From positions 1 through 60,364 of IMG/VR virus record IMGVR_UViG_3300043468_000417: a stretch of DNA of 60,364 nucleotides. One strand, 5' to 3'. Source of the stretch: a virus. The translations under genes were made by a program, and so were the position numbers. Shown here in pieces: positions 21,928-30,364 of the stretch (the first letter of the stretch is position 1; each line of letters begins with the position of its first letter). The notes beneath the pieces are model-generated. The model saw nothing but the letters and a program-made list of their open reading frames with translations, did no database searches and was not told where the DNA came from.

Positions 21928-21936
21928 TGGTATAAT
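21928..21936 (+). promoter_or_regulatory. Extended -10 promoter (TGGTATAAT)
   Basis: TGG-TATAAT at 21928-21936 is a full extended -10, 35 bases before the ATG at 21972, which is preceded by AGGGGAAA. No -35 match is visible. The same motif occurs at 49566. CCACCG (21882-21887) could pair with CGGTGG (21925-21930) just before it. Confidence 0.6.
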
Positions 21937-21971
21937 TAAATAATAAACAACTAGGGGAAATGTGAACTTAG

Positions 21972-22955
21972 ATGGCAAATAAAGACTTTAAGGTCAAGAA
22001 TAAACTTGTTATATCAGGTTTAACTAATGCTAATGGCGTTTTGCTAGCCGAAAATCATGCCGTCGATTCCCACACAAATTTAGCTACACAATATGGCGGA
22101 ACTGGAACAACAACCTCTCCTACTTCTGGCCAAGTATTATATTCAGCTTCTGGCTCTACATATGCCCCAACTACTTTATCATCATTAATTCAGGGATCTA
22201 GTTATCAAGCAGATGCCCCTTCTTCCCCCGACATTGGCGATATATGGATTGAATCAGATTCTACTTCAGACTCATTTGACCCCAACATTATTCGCCGTCA
22301 CACATTTACAGCAACGGCGGGACAAACAAATTTCGTAGCATCAGTAGCATTTATAGATGGATATGAGCAGGTATACTTCAATGGTCTTCTACTATTAAAG
22401 ACAACAGATTATACAACATCTTCTGGTACTACTGTTACTCTTGGTTCCGCCGCAGCAGCAGGCGACATTGTAGAGATAGTTACAATAACAAATTTAAATT
22501 CAACAAATACATATACTCAGTCTGAGATTAATACTATTGTTACAACTCAGGTAAATAATTTAATTGATTCCGCACCTTCCGCCTTAAATACGCTAAATGA
22601 ATTAGCAGCGGCATTGGGCGATGATGCAAGTTTTGCTACAACAGTTACAAACTCTTTGGCTGGCAAGAAGAATGAGACAGCCTCATCAATATCAGCAAAT
22701 ACAAATTTAGCGGTGGGAGTAAGATATTTTGTAACATCTGCTTCTGCTCTTACTCTAACATTACCCTCATCCCCTTCAGTAAATGATCAAATAGATGTAT
22801 TTGATGCTTCTGGAAACGCTTCGACGTATAATATAACTGTGGCCCGTAACTCCAAGTTAATTAATGGTAATGCGGGAAATCTAATTATTGACGTAAACGG
22901 CGGATGGTTTACTCTTGTTTTCACAGGTAATACATATGGATGGAAGGTAGCATAA
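21972..22955 (+). CDS. Tail-fibre adaptor protein, 'FKVKNKL' family
   Basis: 327 aa combining three modules found elsewhere in the array: the FKVKNKL head with GGTGTTTS, the adaptor domain (SSPDIGDIWIESDSTSDSFD, FIDGYEQVYFNGLLLLKTTD) also present at 11469, and the C-terminal beta domain (VGVRYFVTSASALTLTLPSS, NTYGWKVA) present at 14085 and 26172. A coiled-coil-like linker (ALNTLNELAAALGDDASFAT) joins the last two. This mosaic shows that domains have been exchanged among fibre genes. Confidence 0.72.
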   Translation: MANKDFKVKNKLVISGLTNANGVLLAENHAVDSHTNLATQYGGTGTTTSPTSGQVLYSASGSTYAPTTLSSLIQGSSYQADAPSSPDIGDIWIESDSTSDSFDPNIIRRHTFTATAGQTNFVASVAFIDGYEQVYFNGLLLLKTTDYTTSSGTTVTLGSAAAAGDIVEIVTITNLNSTNTYTQSEINTIVTTQVNNLIDSAPSALNTLNELAAALGDDASFATTVTNSLAGKKNETASSISANTNLAVGVRYFVTSASALTLTLPSSPSVNDQIDVFDASGNASTYNITVARNSKLINGNAGNLIIDVNGGWFTLVFTGNTYGWKVA

Positions 22956-24439
22956 TGGCCGATTTAAGAGCATCAGGATTAGGCGGGGTTCCAAAAGGAG
23001 AAACCGCAGATAGACCATCATCTCCATCAGTTGGCGACGTATTTTATAATGGTACATTAGGTTGTTTAGAGATTTATACGGCACAAGGATGGGTTGCAAA
23101 TAGTGCACCTCCAGGAATTCCAACAATTGGAACAACAACATATTCTGGAACAGACAAAGCATATAATAATTCATCTGCATCTGTAGCATTTACACCTGGT
23201 GAAGGTGGAGGCTTACCAAATTCATATCGTGCAACATCATCTCCTGGTGGATTTACAGGTACTGCATCATCTTCTCCGATTACAGTAAGCGGATTACAAT
23301 CAGCAACTGCCTATACATTTTCAGTAACAGGAACAAATAATTTTGGCACATCTGCAGGATCAACTAATTCTAATTCAATTACAGCAAACACTGTTCCTCA
23401 AATACCTGGAACTCCAGTTGCAGCATATGCTTCAAACACATCCGCAACATTAACTTTTACTGCTGGAGCAACAGGAGGATCATCAATAACAAACTATAAG
23501 TATTCTACAGATGGCACAAATTATACAGCACTGTCTCCAGCACAAACTTCAAGCCCATTAACTATAACTGGATTAACTGCATTTACAAATTATACATTTT
23601 ATATCAAAGCAGTAAATGTAAATGGAGATTCAGTAGCATCACCCATCAGCAATAGTGTATTTACTGGTCCTACAGTTTCTGGAGGAACGTTGACTTCTGA
23701 CTCAACGTATTATTATAGAACATTTAGCGCAACTGACAGTTTAATAATTTCTGGTGCTTCAGTAACTGCAGATACACTTATAGTTGCTGGAGGAGGAGGT
23801 GCTGGATATGATGTTGGCGGCGGAGGCGGCGGAGGCGGAGTTATTTATGCAACTTCAAAAAGTTTATCACCAGCAACCTGGGCAATAACTATTGGCGCTG
23901 GAGGCTCATCTGATAACAATGGATCTCTTACAAAAGGCGCAAATGGACAAAATACAACAGCATTTGGCTTGACAGCATTAGGAGGCGGCGGCGGCGGAAC
24001 ATATAACTCTGTAACGGCTGGTCAATCTGGTGGTTCTGGTGGTGGAGCAGGAATGAACAGTAGTGGAGGAGCTGCAACTCAAACTTCTGGTTCTGGTTAT
24101 ACTGGTTATGGAAATTCTGGAGGTTCTGCGGGTGCGGCTTATGGATCAGGAGGCGGCGGAGGTGCAGGTGGAGTTGGTCAAAATAACACACCGAGTAACA
24201 GAGTTGCTGGTGGACTTCCCTTGTATAGCAGTATAACTGGATCATCTATAGCATACGCTGGTGGCGGCTATGGAAATAGCGATGGCGGTGCAGTATATAA
24301 TCCAGGATATGATTTAAATAATAACTATGTCGGCTACTATGGATTTGGAGCAAATGGTACTGGTACAGGTTCAACTTATCCTAGCGGAAATGGCGGAGTA
24401 GTAATTGTTCGATATACAAAGTCTCAAGTTGGTGGATAA
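22955..24439 (+). CDS. Glycine-rich adhesin 4 (FN3 stalk)
   Basis: 494 aa. The ATG at 22955 overlaps the previous stop (TAATG); an ATG 15 bases earlier is less likely because it lies deep in the preceding gene. The head carries TADRPSSPSVGDVFYNG, and two FN3-like domains run from about 50 to 245 (GLQSATAYTFSVTGTNNFGT). The hinge SGGTLTSDSTYYYRTFSATD leads into a glycine-rich domain (from about 280) with GGGGGGGV and GGGGAGGVGQN. It ends NGGVVIVRYTK without the long cap of adhesins 1, 3 and 5. It likely binds a host surface receptor. Confidence 0.75.
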   Translation: MADLRASGLGGVPKGETADRPSSPSVGDVFYNGTLGCLEIYTAQGWVANSAPPGIPTIGTTTYSGTDKAYNNSSASVAFTPGEGGGLPNSYRATSSPGGFTGTASSSPITVSGLQSATAYTFSVTGTNNFGTSAGSTNSNSITANTVPQIPGTPVAAYASNTSATLTFTAGATGGSSITNYKYSTDGTNYTALSPAQTSSPLTITGLTAFTNYTFYIKAVNVNGDSVASPISNSVFTGPTVSGGTLTSDSTYYYRTFSATDSLIISGASVTADTLIVAGGGGAGYDVGGGGGGGGVIYATSKSLSPATWAITIGAGGSSDNNGSLTKGANGQNTTAFGLTALGGGGGGTYNSVTAGQSGGSGGGAGMNSSGGAATQTSGSGYTGYGNSGGSAGAAYGSGGGGGAGGVGQNNTPSNRVAGGLPLYSSITGSSIAYAGGGYGNSDGGAVYNPGYDLNNNYVGYYGFGANGTGTGSTYPSGNGGVVIVRYTKSQVGG

Positions 24440-26172
24440 TGTCTAGAATCAGAGATATAGCAAACTTATTCAGCGCAAATACGTCGGCAGCGACGGATTC
24501 AGAAGTATCTGCTGCTATCTCTGCACATAACTCTTCAACAACAACAGTACATGGTATTTCTGATACTTCCGCCCTTGCTACATCTACATCTGTTGCATCA
24601 GATATTTCAACACATAATACAACAGCAAATGGACATGTTAAAAGAGGTAATACTGCTTCTCGTCCCGCTTCACCTACAACTGGTGACATGTATATGAATA
24701 CACAATTAGGATATCCAGAATTTTATGAAGGAACTGCATGGGTTCCAATTGGAGCAGATCCAACTGCGCCATCGTCTGTTGTTGCTACAAACTCAGGATC
24801 TGGACGGGCATTCAATAATGGTCAAGCATCTGTTGCATTTACAGCAGGAACAGTACCAGGATCTAGTTATACAGTAACATCTTCCCCAGGTTCTTATTAT
24901 AATACTGGTGCATCATCTCCAATCCTTGTAACAGGATTACAATCAAATACATCTTATACTTTTACTGCCACCGCATCAAATGTTTATGGCACGTCTGTTG
25001 CCTCATCTGAGAGTAGCGCAATTACTGCAACTACTGTGCCTGCAGCTCCTAGCGTAAGTGCTGTTGGAGCATCTCAATCAGCAACAATTACCATTACCCC
25101 AGGGGCTACTGGTGGTTCAGCAATTACAGGATATTCAATAATTTCAAATCCAGCAACTACAACTCAAACAGCCTCATCTTCACCTTACACATTTACTGGA
25201 CTTACAAATGGAACATCTTATACATTTACAGCAACAGCAACAAACGCTAATGGATCCTCGGCAGCAAGTAGCGCAAGCAATAGTATAACTGCAGCAAACC
25301 CAGATATTAATGTTCATTATCTAGTTGTAGCTGGAGGAGGTTCTGGGGGAACAGCTGATGATGGCGGTGCGGGCGGCGGTGCAGGAGGATTCAGAACTTC
25401 ATTTGGAACTTCTGGAAGAAACTCTTCTGCAGAATCTCAATTAATTTTAAATTCATCAATACAATATACTATTACTGTTGGAGGAGGAGGATCTGGAGTT
25501 TTGGGTTCCCCAGGAACTGGTAAAGGAAATAATGGTATAGCTTCATCTATCAAAAATGGAGGAACCACATTAGTAGAATCTCTTGGCGGTGGCGGTGGTG
25601 GTGGGATTGTTGATGCAAATAACGCATCTACTGGAAACATGAATGGTGGAAACGGTGGTTGCGGCGGCGGTGCAGGACAAAGATCTGGATACGGTGCTAC
25701 ACCAGGAACTGGAGCCACAGGACAAGGTTTTGGCGGAGGCTCTCTTGACGGATCCACCGTTGATGCTGGTGCAGGAGGCGGCGGTGCAGGACAAGTTGGA
25801 GGAAGTACTTCTGGTCAATCTGGTGGATCTGGAGGAGCGGGAATTTCTTCTACAATAACTGGCTCATCTGTATTTTATTCAGGAGGAGGCGGAGGTGCAG
25901 GTTCTAATTCTTCTGGTTCTGGTGGATCTGGTGTAGGCGGCGCTGGCGCTGCTGGCTCAGGATCAGGTGGATCTAACGGTTCAACAAATTTTGGCGGTGG
26001 AGGAGGCGGATCAAATGCTCATGCTCAATCTTCTGGTAATGGAGGTTCTGGAGTTGTAATACTTCGTACCTCTGTAGCAGCAGCATCTACAACAGGCTCA
26101 CCAGATACAACTGGAACTGGTGGGGGAACGTATGTTTACAAATTTACAGCGACAGGGAGTATAACCTTCTAA
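24439..26172 (+). CDS. Glycine-rich adhesin 5 (FN3 stalk)
   Basis: 577 aa, clearly paralogous to the protein at 17525: head SRIRDIANLFSANTSAATDS, a helical/stalk segment HGISDTSALATSTSVASDIS, module TASRPASPTTGDMYMNT, two FN3-like domains, a glycine-rich domain (about 290-545) and the cap VYKFTATGSITF. The FN3 part GLTNGTSYTFTATATNANG is also almost identical in DNA to the one at 20034-20110. This is direct evidence of recent duplication or exchange. It starts in the stop of adhesin 4. Confidence 0.77.
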   Translation: MSRIRDIANLFSANTSAATDSEVSAAISAHNSSTTTVHGISDTSALATSTSVASDISTHNTTANGHVKRGNTASRPASPTTGDMYMNTQLGYPEFYEGTAWVPIGADPTAPSSVVATNSGSGRAFNNGQASVAFTAGTVPGSSYTVTSSPGSYYNTGASSPILVTGLQSNTSYTFTATASNVYGTSVASSESSAITATTVPAAPSVSAVGASQSATITITPGATGGSAITGYSIISNPATTTQTASSSPYTFTGLTNGTSYTFTATATNANGSSAASSASNSITAANPDINVHYLVVAGGGSGGTADDGGAGGGAGGFRTSFGTSGRNSSAESQLILNSSIQYTITVGGGGSGVLGSPGTGKGNNGIASSIKNGGTTLVESLGGGGGGGIVDANNASTGNMNGGNGGCGGGAGQRSGYGATPGTGATGQGFGGGSLDGSTVDAGAGGGGAGQVGGSTSGQSGGSGGAGISSTITGSSVFYSGGGGGAGSNSSGSGGSGVGGAGAAGSGSGGSNGSTNFGGGGGGSNAHAQSSGNGGSGVVILRTSVAAASTTGSPDTTGTGGGTYVYKFTATGSITF

Positions 26173-26176
26173 TGGC
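26152..26176 (+). repeat. 25-base identical gene-junction repeat, copy 2
   Basis: Identical to 19247-19271; ten more bases upstream also match apart from two. It covers the cap, the stop and the next start codon. Confidence 0.75.
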
Positions 26177-26678
26177 TAAATTAATAAGAGTATGGGATGG
26201 AAGTGCTTGGCAAGAAGTCGGCACCGCTATTCCTAATGGCCTTACAACAGATGGAACACAAACATTAACTAATAAAACTATATCTGGTGCATCTAATACT
26301 TTAACTAATATTGGAAATGCCTCTCTAACTAATTCAGCAATTACCGTTAATGGGTCCTCCGTTTCTTTGGGCGGAAGCGTAACAATTGTTACAGGACCAG
26401 CATCTTCTGCGGTATCATCTAATATAACAATGGCGGCTAATAATAATTACTTTGTAGATACTTCAGCGGCAAGAACCCTTACTCTTCCTGCCAGCCCAAC
26501 CCTAGGAGACACCATTGCAATATATGATGCATCAGGGACGGCGGCAACAAACAATATTACAATAGCAAGAAATGGCAACAAGATCAATGGACAAACAGAA
26601 AATGCTATAATAGATGTTGATCAATCAAGTTCTATATTTACATACACAGGCGCAACAGTTGGGTGGAGGTTCGATTAA
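26172..26678 (+). CDS. Small fibre protein with shared C-terminal beta domain
   Basis: 168 aa. The head (LIRVWDGSAWQEVGTAIPNG) and the C-terminal domain (NNYFVDTSAARTLTLPASPT, DASGTAATNNITIARNGNK, TVGWRFD) match the 134-aa protein at 14085. An extra middle part (DGTQTLTNKTISGASNTLTN) is the common cyanophage fibre 'TLTNKT' unit. It lies directly before a glycine-rich adhesin, while its paralogue at 14085 follows one. Confidence 0.68.
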   Translation: MAKLIRVWDGSAWQEVGTAIPNGLTTDGTQTLTNKTISGASNTLTNIGNASLTNSAITVNGSSVSLGGSVTIVTGPASSAVSSNITMAANNNYFVDTSAARTLTLPASPTLGDTIAIYDASGTAATNNITIARNGNKINGQTENAIIDVDQSSSIFTYTGATVGWRFD

Positions 26679-28207
26679 TGGCAATTAGAAAATCATCAAA
26701 TTCAGGTATTCCTTTTGGCAATACAGCAGGTCGTCCTGCTAGCCCTTCTACTGGCCAGCCATATTTTAATGGCGAGGCTGGAAGACTTGAGCTATACACA
26801 TCAAATGGTTGGCAGAATATTGTACAGGAGACCCCTGGCATAGCCAGCATATCAGGTACATATAATGAGTCTACAGGTTCTGGTACATTTACAATTTCAG
26901 GAACAAATTTTGTTTTAGGCGGAATTGCTTACGCTGTTGGAACAAATGGAACTGAGTATCAGGCAACAACATCGACCATTAATTCAGTTGTTCAAATGAC
27001 GGCCGTATTTACTGGTCTTTCTGCAGCATATGAGCCGTATGATATTAAGGTTTTAAACCCTTCAAATTTATTTGGTCTATTGCCAGATGCATTTTATATT
27101 AATGATTCTCCAGTATGGAGCACAACTACAGGATCACTTGGCACATGGAATGGATCAAGTATTCAATTAGCAGCAACCGATGATGAGTCAAATACTATTA
27201 CATATTCTGTAACATCAGGATCTTTACCAACTGGACTATCTCTTTCTTCAGCAGGATTAATATCTGGAACAAGTACTGCGAGTGGTGGAACATACACATT
27301 TACAGTTTCTGCTTCTGATGGAAGCAATACAGCAGTTACAAGATCATTTAGTATTACTATTCCATTCCCAACAGTTTCTGGCGGTACAATTACATTATCT
27401 GGACTATATAGAATTCATTCTTTTACATCAAGCGGGACACTTGCAATACAAAACGGTTCAGTAGATACTGAGTATCTTATTGTCGCAGGAGGCGGTGGAG
27501 GCGGATCAAGATACGGTGGTGGTGGAGGTGCTGGTGGAATGATAACTGGCTCAACTTCATTATCATCTGGAAATCATTCAATTTTAATAGGTGGCGGAGG
27601 TGCTGGAGCTACTATGGGACCTGGTGATTCAACTGGCGGCGGAGGTGCTTCTGGAGTAAATTCATCAATTAATGCAATATCTGCAACTGGAGGCGGCGGA
27701 GGTGGATCAGCAGATGATTTTACTTCAGGTAAAAATGGTGGATCTGGAGGTGGAGCTTTTTCAGGAAGCATTGGTCAAGGAATTTCTGGACAAGGAAATA
27801 ATGGAGGTACTGGTTCTGGAACTGGAACCTATCCTTATAAATGTGGTGGCGGCGGAGGTGCTGGCGGGGTAGGAGAAAATGCTAATACTAGCGCAGGATA
27901 TGGCGGCGCTGGAGGAGTAGGACTTCAATCTTCAATTACAGGAACTTCAACTTACTATGCAGGCGGTGGCGGTGGCGGTTCACATAATCCATATTCTTCA
28001 AGATCTATTTCTTTAGGAGGTGCTGGTGGTGGAGGAAATTCTGGTAATTATGGACAAAGAAGCCCTGGACAAAACGGATCAACAAACACTGGCGGAGGTG
28101 CTGGAGGAGCATCTACAGACAGTAGTGGAGACTCTAACACTATTGGTGGTGTAGGCGGATCTGGAATTGTTATTGTTAGGTACCTTAAATCAGCAGTAGG
28201 TTTATAG
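26678..28207 (+). CDS. Glycine-rich adhesin 6 (IPT/Ig stalk)
   Basis: 509 aa; the ATG overlaps the previous stop (TAATG), so it is preferred over one 15 bases earlier. It is a full-length paralogue of the protein at 12535: AGRPASPSTGQPYFNG module, IPT-like domain (GTFTISGTNFVLGGIAYAVG), He_PIG-like domain (SLPTGLSLSSAGLISGTSTA), hinge (GGTITLSGLYRIHSFTSSGT) and glycine-rich domain from about 265. Glycine codons are mostly GGA/GGT/GGC mixed. It ends GGSGIVIVRYLKSAVGL and lacks the cap of adhesin 1. Confidence 0.75.
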   Translation: MAIRKSSNSGIPFGNTAGRPASPSTGQPYFNGEAGRLELYTSNGWQNIVQETPGIASISGTYNESTGSGTFTISGTNFVLGGIAYAVGTNGTEYQATTSTINSVVQMTAVFTGLSAAYEPYDIKVLNPSNLFGLLPDAFYINDSPVWSTTTGSLGTWNGSSIQLAATDDESNTITYSVTSGSLPTGLSLSSAGLISGTSTASGGTYTFTVSASDGSNTAVTRSFSITIPFPTVSGGTITLSGLYRIHSFTSSGTLAIQNGSVDTEYLIVAGGGGGGSRYGGGGGAGGMITGSTSLSSGNHSILIGGGGAGATMGPGDSTGGGGASGVNSSINAISATGGGGGGSADDFTSGKNGGSGGGAFSGSIGQGISGQGNNGGTGSGTGTYPYKCGGGGGAGGVGENANTSAGYGGAGGVGLQSSITGTSTYYAGGGGGGSHNPYSSRSISLGGAGGGGNSGNYGQRSPGQNGSTNTGGGAGGASTDSSGDSNTIGGVGGSGIVIVRYLKSAVGL

Positions 28208-28210
28208 CCT

Positions 28211-29956
28211 ATGTCTTATCAGCTCAAAGTTATAAAAGATTATCCAATTGGATTTTGGCCATTAGATGAATCATCTGGAACAACAGCATCTGATATTTCG
28301 GGATGCGGAAACAATGCTACATATGTTGGATCACCTGCATCAAATATATTACCATTAGTTTCAGGCGGGGTATCAGGAACAAAGATAACAAATACAGCAT
28401 ATATAACTGTACCAGTTACAAAAGATTATTATGGAGCAACAGTAGGGGCAGGATTTGCAACCTCTTATACTTCAGACAATGACTTTACAATGGAAGCATG
28501 GATATATCCATCAATTGAGTCTTCTTCAGAAACTCCACTTTTTGCAGACTCTACAAATGATATAGGGTTGTTCTGGGAAAACGGCGATATAGTATTTAAA
28601 GTATCAGATACAGAGTCGGTTAGATATTGCGTTACATATAGCAAGAAGTCTTTACACATAGTTGGAGTTTATTCAGTAGGTTCTATAAGTCTTTATATAG
28701 ACTCATTTGTTGTTGATTCAAAATCCCTATCAAATTTTAAATTTACAAACACCACACTTGGACTACAGGTTGGTCCAACAACTGTTTCTGGAGATACATT
28801 TACAGTAGATGCTCCAGCAGTATACAGATATGGCCTACAACCAGAATCAATTAGAAGTCATTATGTAGATGGCAATATTACAAATTCTGCAATCAATGTC
28901 GTTTATCCAGATAAAGGAATATTATTTACTGGCACAGACGCAAACATAAAAGCGGTAATGGATTATTCATATCCAGCCAGCAAGCCATGGTCTGACTTTG
29001 TAGACGACAATACATATTATGATTCAACTAAAAGATATATTACTTTTTATAAAACAGATACAGTACAGTCAAAATCTTTTGTAATAAATGACTACTTTTT
29101 TATCCCTTCACAAATAGGACTTACTACTTCAAAAATTGAGTGGCGGAATGATCTAGGAATAACAGTAGAATCAAGCGTAGATGGAATTACTTATGCTCAA
29201 TGTACAAATGGACAACCCTTGCCTCAATATACAAAAGACTCATTTAATTCATCTGGCAATGTCTATATTAAAATTACAATGTCTACTACAGATGCCAGTA
29301 AATATCTACCAAAACTATCATTCTTCTGTATAACTTTCTATGCTGATAGAACTATATATTCAGATAACTTTGGAGATAAAATAACCTCCTCTACTGATTA
29401 TTATTTAGGATCTTTAAATTATCCAGTTTTATCCCGCCATTACATGAATGGAATTCGAGCTAAAAATGCAGCAGGATTTAATTTAAATTCATCTACATCT
29501 GTGAAGTCCGTAGAAATGCTCTTTACACCGCTTACGTTGGCCGCTAACACCCTTTTCTATGCTTCCAATCCTTCTGCTACCAGACTGGCCTGGAACGGCT
29601 CTGGAGTGGTTTCTAAGGCCAATATAGCCAAGATATATGTCAACAATATAGATGTAACTAATCAAACAAACATTAGTTCATATTTAATTGAAGAAGAGCC
29701 ACATCATATCGTAATAGTATTTAATACCCCAGTAACTGGGACCCTGCAATTAAATTACGAGTCTATAGGTGGTCCAAGTAACCTATATAAGAATATTGCA
29801 ACCTATGATTCTGAATTAACGGCATCAAAAGTTGAAACTCATTTTGAGCTTTATTGTGGTAAGCCAGTCGAATCTATTACAGAAAATGCCATGACCCTGA
29901 CAGAATTAGACACAGATTACTATAATAATGACTGGGTGGTACTGCAAAGTATATAA
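28211..29956 (+). CDS. LamG (concanavalin-like) virion protein
   Basis: 581 aa. The N-terminal part has a laminin-G/concanavalin jelly-roll pattern: YPIGFWPLDESSGTTASDIS, TMEAWIYPSIESS, LHIVGVYSVGSISLYIDSFV. Such lectin-like domains bind sugars or other phage proteins. The rest, with several aromatic beta strands (SFVINDYFFIPSQIGLTTSK), has no clear family. It closes the fibre array and is separated from the portal-side genes by a promoter. It probably serves as a minor tail or receptor-binding protein. Confidence 0.7.
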   Translation: MSYQLKVIKDYPIGFWPLDESSGTTASDISGCGNNATYVGSPASNILPLVSGGVSGTKITNTAYITVPVTKDYYGATVGAGFATSYTSDNDFTMEAWIYPSIESSSETPLFADSTNDIGLFWENGDIVFKVSDTESVRYCVTYSKKSLHIVGVYSVGSISLYIDSFVVDSKSLSNFKFTNTTLGLQVGPTTVSGDTFTVDAPAVYRYGLQPESIRSHYVDGNITNSAINVVYPDKGILFTGTDANIKAVMDYSYPASKPWSDFVDDNTYYDSTKRYITFYKTDTVQSKSFVINDYFFIPSQIGLTTSKIEWRNDLGITVESSVDGITYAQCTNGQPLPQYTKDSFNSSGNVYIKITMSTTDASKYLPKLSFFCITFYADRTIYSDNFGDKITSSTDYYLGSLNYPVLSRHYMNGIRAKNAAGFNLNSSTSVKSVEMLFTPLTLAANTLFYASNPSATRLAWNGSGVVSKANIAKIYVNNIDVTNQTNISSYLIEEEPHHIVIVFNTPVTGTLQLNYESIGGPSNLYKNIATYDSELTASKVETHFELYCGKPVESITENAMTLTELDTDYYNNDWVVLQSI

Positions 29957-29982
29957 TTTTGTCATGCACCTTGACAAAAAGC

Positions 29983-30011
29983 TGGACTTAGACCTTAAAG
30001 AGTGGTAAAAT
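29983..30011 (+). promoter_or_regulatory. Promoter for the head operon (extended -10, near-leaderless)
   Basis: TGGACT (29983-29988), 17-base spacer, TAAAAT (30006-30011) with TGG immediately upstream. The ATG at 30020 lies 8 bases after the -10 box, so the transcript would have almost no leader. A consensus TTGACA at 29971-29976 is too far from this -10 (29 bases). Confidence 0.6.
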
Positions 30012-30019
30012 AAACTTCT

Positions 30020-30364
30020 ATGGATATCGGTAAAGCAAATACTAAGATTCTGCAAGAAGAATCAACCCTAGGCATCTATGTCTGGGAAATGCCAGACGGC
30101 AGATGGATTGGAGACGATGATGGTAACTTTCTTTCGATCACGTCCAAAAAAGGAAATAGATCCAGAATCGATGCTTTGGCTAGAGAAGTTCGCTCATACG
30201 GTATATATGAAGGCGGGCCTAAATTTCTTTCAGCTCGACGCAAGATTACAGACGAAGAGTACGCAGAACAAGAACAAAGACTTAGATGGGGATTAGTTCC
30301 AGATCCTTTAGATATTGGAAATTATAAAGACGAAATGAAAAACTTGAGGGCAGAGGGACAGTAA
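30020..30364 (+). CDS. Conserved-looking 114-aa protein before the portal
   Basis: The N-terminus (MDIGKANTKILQEESTLGIY) is followed by a WEMPDGRWIGDDDGNFLSIT segment, where strand and acidic loop alternate, and a basic/helical rest (RIDALAREVRSYGIYE). The C-terminal half (RRKITDEEYAEQEQRLRWGL) is charged. The gene stop overlaps the portal ATG (TAATG). In place of a terminase it is the first gene of the head operon, so a role in portal or packaging assembly is possible but unproved. No Shine-Dalgarno is seen, which fits the near-leaderless promoter. Confidence 0.6.
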   Translation: MDIGKANTKILQEESTLGIYVWEMPDGRWIGDDDGNFLSITSKKGNRSRIDALAREVRSYGIYEGGPKFLSARRKITDEEYAEQEQRLRWGLVPDPLDIGNYKDEMKNLRAEGQ

